The notes below the pieces were generated by a model. That model saw nothing but the letters and a program-made list of their open reading frames with translations. It did no database searches and had not been told where the DNA came from. Position numbers and translations under genes: made by a program. DNA of 64,000 nucleotides from Propionibacteriales bacterium. GTDB taxonomy: Bacteria; Actinomycetota; Actinomycetes; Propionibacteriales; Nocardioidaceae. The DNA lies in assembly GCA_026392415.1 (NCBI GenBank), contig JAPLCC010000051.1, forward strand, positions 45,222-109,221, read 5' to 3'. This document shows positions 45,490 to 52,856 of this stretch, in pieces. Positions within the stretch are counted from its first letter, which is position 1. Each line of letters begins with the position of its first letter.

Positions 45490-46134
45490 GGTCCGCTGCA
45501 GGATCCGCAGCGAGCCGACCACGTCGATCTCGGTGAACTGGCCGCTGGCCAGCGCGGGCAGGTAGATCTGCTCGTAGGGTGGGCGACCGCCTTCGGTCGG
45601 GTCGGGGAAGACGTCGTGGATGGCGAGGTACCCGCCGGCATCGACCCAGCGGGGCCACCCCAGGAAGTCGTCGCGCGCCGGCTCTGTTCCGTGCCCGCCG
45701 TCTATGAACAGCAGCGAGAGCGGCGTGCGCCAGTGGGCGGCGACGGTCGTGGACTGCCCGACGATCGCGATCACGTGGTTCTCGAGGCCGGCCCGGGCGA
45801 TGTTCTTGCGGAACTGGCCGAGCGTGTCCATCAGGCCGAACTCGGCGTCGACCACGCTGGTGTCGTGGTGCTCCCAGCCTGCCTGGTTCTCCTCCGAGCC
45901 CCGGTGGTGGTCGACGGTGAAGACGGTCGCCGGGGTGCCGGCGGCGGACACCTCACGCGCTGCTGCGCCGAGGTAGATGCCGGACTTGCCGCAGTAGGTG
46001 CCGACCTCCAGGGCGGGGCCGTGTGGAAGGCGCTCGCGGGCGACCCGGTAGAGCAGGTCGCCCTCGTCCTCGGGCATGAAGCCCTTCGCGCGGCGCGCGT
46101 GTTCGAGCAGGTCGGACGGCATGGTGTCGGGCAC
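45460..46134 (-). CDS. Class I SAM-dependent methyltransferase, Methyltransf_24 type
   Basis: The 224-residue protein has SAM motif I ALEVGTYCGKSGIYLG and the family-typical LLFIDGGHG with a metal-ligand-like Asp and His, followed by HDVFPDP. Related enzymes methylate sugars or hydroxyls. GTG 46134 follows TAGAAT by 6 nt, so the gene is probably leaderless. A perfect KstR site lies 7 bp further upstream, shared with fadE34. It converges on the toroid-fold gene, so the four-gene cluster is flanked on both sides by KstR sites. Confidence 0.83.
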   Translation of the reverse strand: MPDTMPSDLLEHARRAKGFMPEDEGDLLYRVARERLPHGPALEVGTYCGKSGIYLGAAAREVSAAGTPATVFTVDHHRGSEENQAGWEHHDTSVVDAEFGLMDTLGQFRKNIARAGLENHVIAIVGQSTTVAAHWRTPLSLLFIDGGHGTEPARDDFLGWPRWVDAGGYLAIHDVFPDPTEGGRPPYEQIYLPALASGQFTEIDVVGSLRILQRTSGSAGDPVG

Positions 46135-46140
46135 GGCTCC

Positions 46141-46146
46141 ATTCTA
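46141..46146 (-). promoter_or_regulatory. -10 box of a leaderless promoter for the Methyltransf_24 gene
   Basis: On the minus strand TAGAAT, close to the ideal TATAAT, ends 6 nt before GTG 46134. Confidence 0.6.
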
Positions 46147-46152
46147 GTAAAC

Positions 46153-46166
46153 TGAAACCTGTTCTA
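46153..46166. promoter_or_regulatory. KstR operator candidate (perfect match) between methyltransferase and fadE34
   Basis: TGAAACCTGTTCTA matches TNNAACNNGTTNNA exactly. It lies between the -10 and -35 positions of the minus-strand gene and overlaps a possible TACTTC -10 for fadE34 on the plus strand. One repressor dimer could control both directions. Confidence 0.85.
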
Positions 46167-46203
46167 CTTCGCCGCACCGCACCGACAACCTTTGGGGAGC
46201 CCC

Positions 46204-48225
46204 ATGTCCCTCGGCATCACCGACGACCAGGTCGAGCTGGCCGACAGCCTGCGCAAGTGGGCCGCCAGCCTCGACCCGATTGCTGCGGCGCGCGCCGCCG
46301 AGGGCGAGATCGCGGCCGGGTTCGACCACGTCTGGTCGGCAGCGGAGGAGATGGGCGTGGCGGCGATCGCGATCCCCGAATCGGCTGGAGGCGGCGGCGG
46401 CACGGTCCTGGACCAGGCCGTTGCCCTCGAGGCGTGCGCCCACGAGCTCGTCCCCGGTGGACTCCTCGGAGCCGCGATCGGCGGCTTGCTGACCGGCCGA
46501 CCGGCTCGGTTCGGGGTTCAGGTCCACCCCGGTGGGGTGGTGTGGGACGGCGGCACGGCGACCGAGCAACTGCTGCTTGCCGACGGCGCCACGGTGTCGG
46601 CGGAGCTGGGCGTCGACCTCTCGGCGCGGCACGCGCGAGCCGGTGGCTCGGGCGGTTCGCCGGACGACCGGCGCCGGTTGGTCGCGGTCACCCTCGCGGC
46701 CGCCGAAGCGGCCGGTGTGGCGCGTTGGTGCCTCGAGACCGCAGTCGACTACGCCAAGGTGCGCGAGCAGTTCGGCCAGAAGATCGGCGCCTTCCAGGCC
46801 ATCAAGCACCTCTGCGCCGAGATGCTCGAGACGGCGGAGGCCGTCACGGCCGCAGCGTGGGACGCCGCGGCCTCGGCCGACGGTGGCGACGCCGGGCAGT
46901 GGGCCTTCGCGGTCGACGTCGCCCAGGCAACCTGTTTCGACGGTGCTGTCGAGGTGGCGAAGAACTGCATCCAGGTGCTCGGTGGGATCGGCTTCACCCA
47001 CGAGCACGACGCCCACCTCTTCCTTCGCCGCGCGCTGAGCCTGCGGGCGCTCGTCGGCTCGTCCGACGCCGCCGCCGAGAGGCTGACGGCCTTCGCCGTC
47101 ACGGGCGTACGACGCCAGGTCGACGTCGACCTCGAGGGCCGCGACGAGGCGATCCGCCCCGACGTGCGGTCGACGGCTGCGTCGATCGCCGACCTGCCTG
47201 CGGGTGACCAGCGCGCGGCGCTGGTGGAGGCGGGCTACCTGACACCGCACTGGCCCGCGCCCTACGGTCTCGGCGCCGATGCGACCACGCAGATCGTGAT
47301 CGACCAGGAGCTCGGCCGGGCGGGCGTCGTACGACCGGACCTGGTGATTGCCGGCTGGGCGGTGCCGACGATCCTTGCCCACGGAACCGATGCGCAGAGG
47401 GAACGGTTCGTTCGGCCCTCGCTGCTGGGTGAACTGGTCTGGTGCCAGTTGTTCTCGGAGCCCGGTTCGGGGTCCGACCTGGCCTCGCTGCGCATGCGCG
47501 CCGTCCGGGTCGACGGCGGCTGGAGGCTCACTGGTCAGAAGGTCTGGAACTCGATGGCCGAGCGCGCCGACTGGGGCATCTGCCTGGCCCGCACCGATCC
47601 GGACGTTCCGCAGCACAAGGGGATCACCTACTTCCTCGTGGACATGAAGTCGGCCGGGATCGAGGTCCGGCCGCTGCGGGAGATCACCGGTGAGGCCCTC
47701 TTCAACGAAGTGTTCCTCGACGACGTGTTCGTGCCCGACGACTGCGTCGTGGCCGAACCCGGCGACGGCTGGAAGCTGGCGCGCACGACCCTGGCCAACG
47801 AACGGGTCGCGATGGCCAGCGCCCGACTCACCAAGAGCGTCGAGCGGGCCGTCGAGATCGCTGGCTCGCGCGACCTCGGGCCGGTCGCCCGCGCGAAGAT
47901 CGGTCACCAGGTCGCGCTGGCCACGGTGTGTGGTCTGCTCGCCGTCCGGACGACGCTGCGGGCGCTCGGGGGACACGGACCCGGCGCAGAGTCGAGTGTG
48001 GCGAAGCTGCTCGGCGTACGCAGTCGACAGGAGTCCTCCGAGCTGGTCGTGACCCTCCAGGGTGACGAACTCGCGCTGCTCGGTCCGCTGACGAAGCTGT
48101 CCGGGGACGCGCTCGCTGCTGACCTCTGGGAGCAGCTGAACACCCGCTGCCTGTCGATCGCCGGCGGCACCACGCAGATCCTGCGCAATGTCGCGGGCGA
48201 GCGGATCCTCGGGCTACCCCGCTGA
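46204..48225 (+). CDS. fadE34: Fused double acyl-CoA dehydrogenase FadE34 (ChsE3)
   Basis: The 673-residue protein contains two acyl-CoA dehydrogenase units. Residues about 1-305 are an abbreviated unit with a short middle domain. Residues about 320-673 are a fuller unit with WCQLFSEPGSGSDLASLR and RLTGQKVWNS for flavin binding and GGTTQILRNVAGERILGLPR at the end. This fused form next to kstR matches mycobacterial FadE34, about 711 residues. That enzyme dehydrogenates the steroid-CoA with a five-carbon side chain. ATG 46204 has GGGGAG 4 nt upstream. It overlaps the convergent esterase gene by 12 bases. Confidence 0.9.
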   Translation: MSLGITDDQVELADSLRKWAASLDPIAAARAAEGEIAAGFDHVWSAAEEMGVAAIAIPESAGGGGGTVLDQAVALEACAHELVPGGLLGAAIGGLLTGRPARFGVQVHPGGVVWDGGTATEQLLLADGATVSAELGVDLSARHARAGGSGGSPDDRRRLVAVTLAAAEAAGVARWCLETAVDYAKVREQFGQKIGAFQAIKHLCAEMLETAEAVTAAAWDAAASADGGDAGQWAFAVDVAQATCFDGAVEVAKNCIQVLGGIGFTHEHDAHLFLRRALSLRALVGSSDAAAERLTAFAVTGVRRQVDVDLEGRDEAIRPDVRSTAASIADLPAGDQRAALVEAGYLTPHWPAPYGLGADATTQIVIDQELGRAGVVRPDLVIAGWAVPTILAHGTDAQRERFVRPSLLGELVWCQLFSEPGSGSDLASLRMRAVRVDGGWRLTGQKVWNSMAERADWGICLARTDPDVPQHKGITYFLVDMKSAGIEVRPLREITGEALFNEVFLDDVFVPDDCVVAEPGDGWKLARTTLANERVAMASARLTKSVERAVEIAGSRDLGPVARAKIGHQVALATVCGLLAVRTTLRALGGHGPGAESSVAKLLGVRSRQESSELVVTLQGDELALLGPLTKLSGDALAADLWEQLNTRCLSIAGGTTQILRNVAGERILGLPR

Positions 48226-49479
48226 GACCACCTCTGCCGCCGCGGACTGCTCGCGGCGCCAGAGGTTCCAGTGCCAGTTCAAGAAGCGCTCGGTCGCTCG
48301 CACCAGGTGCTGCGACCGGATGGACGGGAAGATGTCGAAGGCGTGCTGGGCGCCTGTCAGCTCGGCATAGGTGACCGTGCGCTTCGAGGTCGTGCGGAGC
48401 GCCTCGACGAATGCGCGGGCCTGACGGACGTCGACCAGGGTGTCGTGCTCGCCGTGGATGACGAAGAAGTCCGGAGCGTCCGGAGTGACGCGCAGCAGCG
48501 GCGAAGCCTGTTCGTAGACGTCCGGCCGGTCCGCGAACCGCTTCCTGAAGACGCGGGGGCCCAGGAAGTTGTCGCGCATCAGCTGGGCGTTGCGCAGGCC
48601 CGTCGCGCCGGCCAGATCGTAGACGCCGTAGTAGGGAACAGCGGCCTGGACCGTCGTGTCCGCATCTTCGAACCCGGGCTGGAAGTCGGGGTCGTTGGGC
48701 GTGAGTGCCGTCAGTGCCGTGAGATGGCCGCCGGCGGATCCGCCGGTGATCGCGATGTAGTTCGGGTCTCCGCCGTAGGTCTCGATGTTCTCGCGGATCC
48801 ACGCGATCGCTGCCTTGACGTCGACGATGTGCGCGGGCCAGGCGTTGCGGGGTGACAGTCGGTAATTGATCGCGACACACACCCAGCCGCGGGCAGCGAG
48901 GTGCTGCATCAGGGGGAGGCCCTGTTGTTCCTTCTGGCCGATGGTCCACGCTCCACCGTGCACCTGGAGCAGCACCGGGGCGCCGGCGGCCGGGGTGACC
49001 TCGGAGGTGTAGACGTCGAGCATGCCGCGCTTGCCGTACGGCGCGAAGGGGATGTCGCGGTGGACCTCGATACCGGCCTTGCGGGCGGCGCGCCCGAAGG
49101 CGAACGGGTTGACGACCCGTCCCCAGGGGGTGGCGAGGTCCGCCGGGGACGGCTTCGCGTCGAGCTGTTCGACGTAGTCGACGCCGAGGCCTTCGACCAG
49201 CGCGTCCTCGGCCTGGGTGACTGCCTGGCGGCTCTCGCGGATCAGGTACGCGAGGCCGGCCGATGACAGACCGGCGAGCGCGAGTCCGCGAAGGTTCCGG
49301 CGGCGACCTCCGACGTGCGCGGCCGCGTCGGCGACGGTCAGGCCGAGGAGGTGCGGGGCGAGTTCACCGGTCACCCAGCCGGCGAAGAACGCCGGGATGC
49401 CGGCGCGGAAGCCGGGGAGTGGGCGGATGGCGTTGGCGGTCAGCGCGGCGGTGATGGCCTGGCGCCGTACGAATCCCAT
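48214..49479 (-). CDS. LipC-like carboxylesterase, alpha/beta hydrolase
   Basis: The 421-residue protein has the hormone-sensitive-lipase oxyanion motif QVHGGAWTIG and the nucleophile elbow GGSAGG. HGEHDTLVDV with the Asp and AQHAFDIF with the His complete the triad. The first 120 residues contain two hydrophobic stretches and may attach it to the membrane. It resembles mycobacterial LipC-type esterases. ATG 49479 follows TAGGAT by 6 nt. A KstR-like site sits in the divergent region shared with the WS/DGAT gene. Lipid or steroid ester hydrolysis is likely. Confidence 0.86.
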   Translation of the reverse strand: MGFVRRQAITAALTANAIRPLPGFRAGIPAFFAGWVTGELAPHLLGLTVADAAAHVGGRRRNLRGLALAGLSSAGLAYLIRESRQAVTQAEDALVEGLGVDYVEQLDAKPSPADLATPWGRVVNPFAFGRAARKAGIEVHRDIPFAPYGKRGMLDVYTSEVTPAAGAPVLLQVHGGAWTIGQKEQQGLPLMQHLAARGWVCVAINYRLSPRNAWPAHIVDVKAAIAWIRENIETYGGDPNYIAITGGSAGGHLTALTALTPNDPDFQPGFEDADTTVQAAVPYYGVYDLAGATGLRNAQLMRDNFLGPRVFRKRFADRPDVYEQASPLLRVTPDAPDFFVIHGEHDTLVDVRQARAFVEALRTTSKRTVTYAELTGAQHAFDIFPSIRSQHLVRATERFLNWHWNLWRREQSAAAEVVSAG

Positions 49480-49485
49480 GACTCG

Positions 49486-49491
49486 ATCCTA
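49486..49491 (-). promoter_or_regulatory. -10 box of a leaderless promoter for the LipC-like gene
   Basis: On the minus strand TAGGAT ends 6 nt before ATG 49479. The KstR-like site begins 20 bp further upstream, near the -35 position. Confidence 0.6.
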
Positions 49492-49510
49492 ACCGTGTCG
49501 TTGTGGGGAC

Positions 49511-49524
49511 TGATACGTGTTCTA
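49511..49524. promoter_or_regulatory. KstR operator candidate between the LipC-like and WS/DGAT genes
   Basis: TGATACGTGTTCTA fits TNNAACNNGTTNNA with one mismatch (T for the first A of AAC). The right half is perfect and overlaps a TAGTGT -10 box (49523-49528) for the WS/DGAT gene. Confidence 0.68.
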
Positions 49525-49555
49525 GTGTGTGGGGCACCAACAAGGAGATGACGGA

Positions 49556-50962
49556 ATGGATCGTCTGTCGGGACTCGATGCGAGCTTCCTCTACCTCGAG
49601 ACGCCTGATCAGTTGATGCACGTCTGCGCGGTGATGGTGCTCGACCCGGCAACGATGACCGAGCCGTACTCGTTCGCCGCGCTCCAGGGCGGCATCAACA
49701 GGAGCGTCCGCGACGTCGCGGAGTTCACCCGCAAGGTGCGCGGTGTGCCGCTCGGCCTCGACCACCCCGTGTGGGTACGCGACGCGTCCTTCGACATCGA
49801 GCGGCACGTCCATCGCCAGGCGTTGCCGACGCCGGGTGGTTACCGCGAGCTGATGGATCACTGCGCCCACCTGGCTTCGTTGCCGCTCGACCGTTCGCGG
49901 CCGCTCTGGGAGATGTGGGTCATCGAGGGCTACCGCCCCGAGGGTGGGGACGAGAAGGTCGTGGTCTTCACCAAGATGCACCACGCGACCGTCGATGGCG
50001 TCTCCGGCGCGAGCCTGTTGTCGCACCTGTGCACGATCGACGCCGACGTCGCGCCGCTGCTGCCCGAACGTCAGGGTCACGCGCGCAGCCCGGGGCGCCG
50101 GGAGCTGTTCGGCCGCGCCGTGATCGGTACGGCGACCCGCCCCATCACGCTCGCCAAGGTGATCGGTCCGTCGGCACAACTGGTCACCAAGACCATCGGA
50201 CGCGCGCGCCAGGGCACTGCGATGGCAGCGCCGTTCTCGGCGCCGCGCACGTCCTTCAACGGCACCATCACCTCGCACCGGTCCATTGCGATGGTCGACC
50301 TGCGCCTCGACGACATCCGCGCGATCAAGAAGGACACGGGCACCACGGTCAACGACGTGGTCCTCGCCATCGCCGGGGGAGCGTTGCGCTCCTATCTCGC
50401 CGAGCGCGACGAGCTGCCGGCCGCATCGTTGCTGGCGACCGTTCCGGTGAGTGTCCGCGACAGCTCTCGGCGTGCCACCGGGGCGAACAAGGTCAGCGCG
50501 ATGTTCACGAAGCTCGGCACCGACATCGACGACCCGCTGGAGCGCCTGCAGATGCTCGCCGAGCGCAACCTGATGGCCAAGGAGCACCACAACGCGATCA
50601 GCGCCGACGCGCTCCAGGACTGGGCAGAGTTCGCGGCGCCCCGCACCTTCGGCCTGGCGGTGCGGACCTACGCGAACCTGCGGCTCGCCGAGAAGCACCC
50701 GGTGGTGCACAACCTCGTCATCTCCAACGTCCCGGGTCCCCCGATCCCGCTCTACTTCATGGGGGCCCGGATCGATGCGCTGTGTCCGCTCGGTCCGGTC
50801 TTCCACGGTGCCGGCCTCAACGTCACGGTCATGTCGAATGCCGGGAAGATGCATGTCGGGGCCATCGCCTGCCGGGAGTCGATGCCCGATGCCGACGCCC
50901 TGGTCCGGCACTTCCCGATCGAGCTCGAACGGTTGCAGAAGCGCCTCGTGGATCAGCGCTGA
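49556..50962 (+). CDS. Wax ester synthase/diacylglycerol acyltransferase (WS/DGAT)
   Basis: The 468-residue enzyme has the active-site motif MHHATVDG (HHxxxDG) and the start MDRLSGLDASFLYLE typical of the family. The later NVPGPPIPLYFMGA is the C-terminal PLW-like motif region. Members acylate diacylglycerol or fatty alcohols with acyl-CoA, making storage lipid. AAGGAG stands 8 nt before ATG 49556; an earlier ATG at 49548 is in another frame. Its promoter has a KstR-like site. It overlaps the convergent hydrolase gene by 10 bases. Confidence 0.9.
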   Translation: MDRLSGLDASFLYLETPDQLMHVCAVMVLDPATMTEPYSFAALQGGINRSVRDVAEFTRKVRGVPLGLDHPVWVRDASFDIERHVHRQALPTPGGYRELMDHCAHLASLPLDRSRPLWEMWVIEGYRPEGGDEKVVVFTKMHHATVDGVSGASLLSHLCTIDADVAPLLPERQGHARSPGRRELFGRAVIGTATRPITLAKVIGPSAQLVTKTIGRARQGTAMAAPFSAPRTSFNGTITSHRSIAMVDLRLDDIRAIKKDTGTTVNDVVLAIAGGALRSYLAERDELPAASLLATVPVSVRDSSRRATGANKVSAMFTKLGTDIDDPLERLQMLAERNLMAKEHHNAISADALQDWAEFAAPRTFGLAVRTYANLRLAEKHPVVHNLVISNVPGPPIPLYFMGARIDALCPLGPVFHGAGLNVTVMSNAGKMHVGAIACRESMPDADALVRHFPIELERLQKRLVDQR

Positions 50963-51861
50963 CGGAAGTCCCTGCTCCGCGCATTGACCGTCGCGGCCGC
51001 TTCCAGGAACCGCGGCACGAACTTCTCCGACCCGAGCACGCAGCCGGCGTGGCCGTCGTCGACCTCGTGGATGGTCGCTCCGGGGATCGAGCGGGCGAAC
51101 GCGATCTGGCGCGACGTGGGAATCACGCGGTCGCGCATCATCACCACGACCGCGGTCGGGACGTCGATGCGGCCGAGCCAGGGCCGTGAGTGGTGCTGCC
51201 CCAGGGCGGCCAGGGCCTGGCCGACGGCCCACGGGCTGGTGGAGCGGAACTCGCGAAGCGCCCACTCGTGCATGTCCGACGGCACGATGTCGACGCTGCG
51301 GCCCGCCGCTCGGGTCGCCTTGAGCGCGGTCCGCGATCGGGAGAGGCCGCGCAGGGCGAGCATCGTGCTGCCCATGCCCAGGAAGAACCCGCGCTCGGCG
51401 GGCGTGAGCTGGAAGCGGTCGGTGGTCGCGCCGAGGACGAGGCCGGCGACCTTGTCGGGATGCTGTCGCCAGACCCGCTGCGCGATGATCGACCCCATCG
51501 AGTAGCCCCCGACGATCACCTTCTCGAGCTCGAGGAGGTCGATCAGGGCGGCCACGTCGTCGGCGCAGTCGGCGAGGGAGAAAGCCTCGCTCTGGATGCC
51601 CCGGCCGTGCCAGCGCTGGTCGAGGGTGATCACCCTGAACCGCTCGGTCAGGGGATGGATGACCGGGAAGAAGGTGAGGAGTCCGGTCGTGCCGAGGGCG
51701 TGGCACAGCACGATCGTCGGCGACTGGGGGCTCGGACCCGGTGTGTCCGTGACGTACGTCGACCCACCGCGGCCGGGCAGTTCGACCATCCGGCCCTGAG
51801 GGACGTCGATCGCCGGCAACTGGACCCTGCGGCGCGTGACATCGGTGAGAGAGACCGCCAT
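50953..51861 (-). CDS. Alpha/beta hydrolase
   Basis: The 302-residue hydrolase has HALGTTG (oxyanion region), the nucleophile elbow GGYSMGS, and a C-terminal Asp in MMRDRVIP and His in DDGHAG. The substrate is unknown; homologues range from esterases to C-C hydrolases. ATG 51861 is favoured over the longer open frame because family sequence begins there and TAGCGT lies 7 nt upstream. A perfect KstR site overlaps that box, so it should be induced with steroid genes. Confidence 0.84.
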   Translation of the reverse strand: MAVSLTDVTRRRVQLPAIDVPQGRMVELPGRGGSTYVTDTPGPSPQSPTIVLCHALGTTGLLTFFPVIHPLTERFRVITLDQRWHGRGIQSEAFSLADCADDVAALIDLLELEKVIVGGYSMGSIIAQRVWRQHPDKVAGLVLGATTDRFQLTPAERGFFLGMGSTMLALRGLSRSRTALKATRAAGRSVDIVPSDMHEWALREFRSTSPWAVGQALAALGQHHSRPWLGRIDVPTAVVVMMRDRVIPTSRQIAFARSIPGATIHEVDDGHAGCVLGSEKFVPRFLEAAATVNARSRDFRQR

Positions 51862-51868
51862 GGCACCT

Positions 51869-51874
51869 ACGCTA
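51869..51874 (-). promoter_or_regulatory. -10 box of a leaderless promoter for the alpha/beta hydrolase
   Basis: On the minus strand TAGCGT ends 7 nt before ATG 51861 and overlaps the KstR site by two bases. Confidence 0.6.
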
Positions 51875-51886
51875 GAACAGGTTCCA
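51873..51886. promoter_or_regulatory. KstR operator candidate (perfect match) upstream of the alpha/beta hydrolase
   Basis: TAGAACAGGTTCCA matches TNNAACNNGTTNNA exactly and touches the -10 box of the minus-strand hydrolase gene. The other side faces the 3' end of the di-iron gene, so it serves the hydrolase only. Confidence 0.85.
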
Positions 51887-51905
51887 GTCTCGCGTGGCGA
51901 AGCGG

Positions 51906-52763
51906 TCAGATCGTGGCGTGGCGATCGGTGGCCAGGGTGACGGCCTCCTCGAACGCACGCAGCACGTAGTCCGGCACGCGCAGGCCCTGGTGGTGCGCCC
52001 ACAGGAGGTCGCGTTCGATGCGCGATGCCTGCTCGGCGAACGACTCGAGTTCGTCGGTGATGCCCAGAGCGTTCATCACGTCGCCGAAGTCGGCGTGCTG
52101 GCGCTTGTTGTTGACGCCGACGGGGCCGAAGGAGACCGCGCGCATCCGGCGGACCAGCCAGCGTTGCCAGCCGCTCAGTCGCGCCCAGTGTGCCGTGGCA
52201 GAGATCCGGTAGAAGGCGTAGTGGCCGGGTTCCTGGCGCCGGATCGGTGCGATCACCGACTCCGCCACGGCGGCCTCGCCGAGGTCTCGTACGCCGTCGT
52301 GGAGCAGGTTGTAGGCAAGGACGGCCGATCTCTCGGTGGACATGCCGGTCAGGTAGTAGATCATTCGGCAGACGTCCTGGAAGCCGTCGATGTGCGCGAG
52401 GGTGCCGAGGATGCGCAGCTTCGCGCTCACGGTCGTGGTGTCCGTCACCGCCGGCTCCCGACCGAGCGCGACCTGGAGGCGATCGAGGATCAGTCCGTGC
52501 TGGATCTCCTGGGGCTGCCACACGTCGGCGTAGAAGTGCCGGTCGATGTCGGGCGGGTCCGGCAGCATCGTCATCAGCTCGAGGACGTTGCGGTCGACCT
52601 CGAGCTCGACCCTGGCCATGTAGTCCAGGACGTGTCCGTACCGCTCGTCGAGGAGTCGTGGGTCGCGCACGGTGAAGTCGACATCATCGGGGCGCAGCGG
52701 CGGATGCTCGTCGGCCAGTCGGGCGACGTGATCGCGCAGGCGCAGGTCGGTGTCCGGACTCAT
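51906..52763 (-). CDS. Ferritin-like di-iron protein, acyl-ACP desaturase-like ligand set
   Basis: The 285-residue helical protein shows E...ExxH...E...ExxH spacing: Glu53/Glu55, Glu86-x-x-His89 (EIQH), Glu144, Glu178-x-x-His181 (EPGH). This is the ligand order of acyl-ACP desaturases and other di-iron oxidases, although the rest is not close to DesA1 or DesA2 as I recall them. It may oxidise a lipid or steroid. ATG 52763 is divergent from the chsE1-chsE2 gene, with a KstR site in the shared 93-base region. The long antisense frame extending through chsE is not coding. Confidence 0.72.
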   Translation of the reverse strand: MSPDTDLRLRDHVARLADEHPPLRPDDVDFTVRDPRLLDERYGHVLDYMARVELEVDRNVLELMTMLPDPPDIDRHFYADVWQPQEIQHGLILDRLQVALGREPAVTDTTTVSAKLRILGTLAHIDGFQDVCRMIYYLTGMSTERSAVLAYNLLHDGVRDLGEAAVAESVIAPIRRQEPGHYAFYRISATAHWARLSGWQRWLVRRMRAVSFGPVGVNNKRQHADFGDVMNALGITDELESFAEQASRIERDLLWAHHQGLRVPDYVLRAFEEAVTLATDRHATI

Positions 52764-52834
52764 CACCGGTATTCGTAGCCGACGTCGGGCTGGATGGGTA
52801 GGGCCGGGGTTGGGACGGACCGTGCGCGCCGGAC

Positions 52835-52848
52835 TAGAACACGTTACA
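52835..52848. promoter_or_regulatory. KstR operator candidate (perfect match) upstream of the igr-type operon
   Basis: TAGAACACGTTACA is identical to the site at 38127-38140 and matches TNNAACNNGTTNNA exactly. It overlaps the TACAGT -10 box of chsE1-chsE2. It may also affect the divergent di-iron gene. Confidence 0.88.
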
Positions 52849-52850
52849 GT
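52845..52850 (+). promoter_or_regulatory. -10 box of a leaderless promoter for the igr-type operon
   Basis: TACAGT ends 6 nt before GTG 52857 and fixes that codon as the start, since the frame is open further upstream to 52794. Confidence 0.65.
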
Positions 52851-52856
52851 TTGGCT

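Noticed and set aside
46144..47976. Open minus-strand frame of 610 codons
   Set aside because: It is antisense to fadE34 and crosses the KstR site; no domain is visible.
38127..52848. KstR2-type sites
   Set aside because: The motifs have the AAC-N2-GTT core of KstR. I saw no CAAG-N2-CTTG type site, and no genes for the later C/D-ring steps are in the window.
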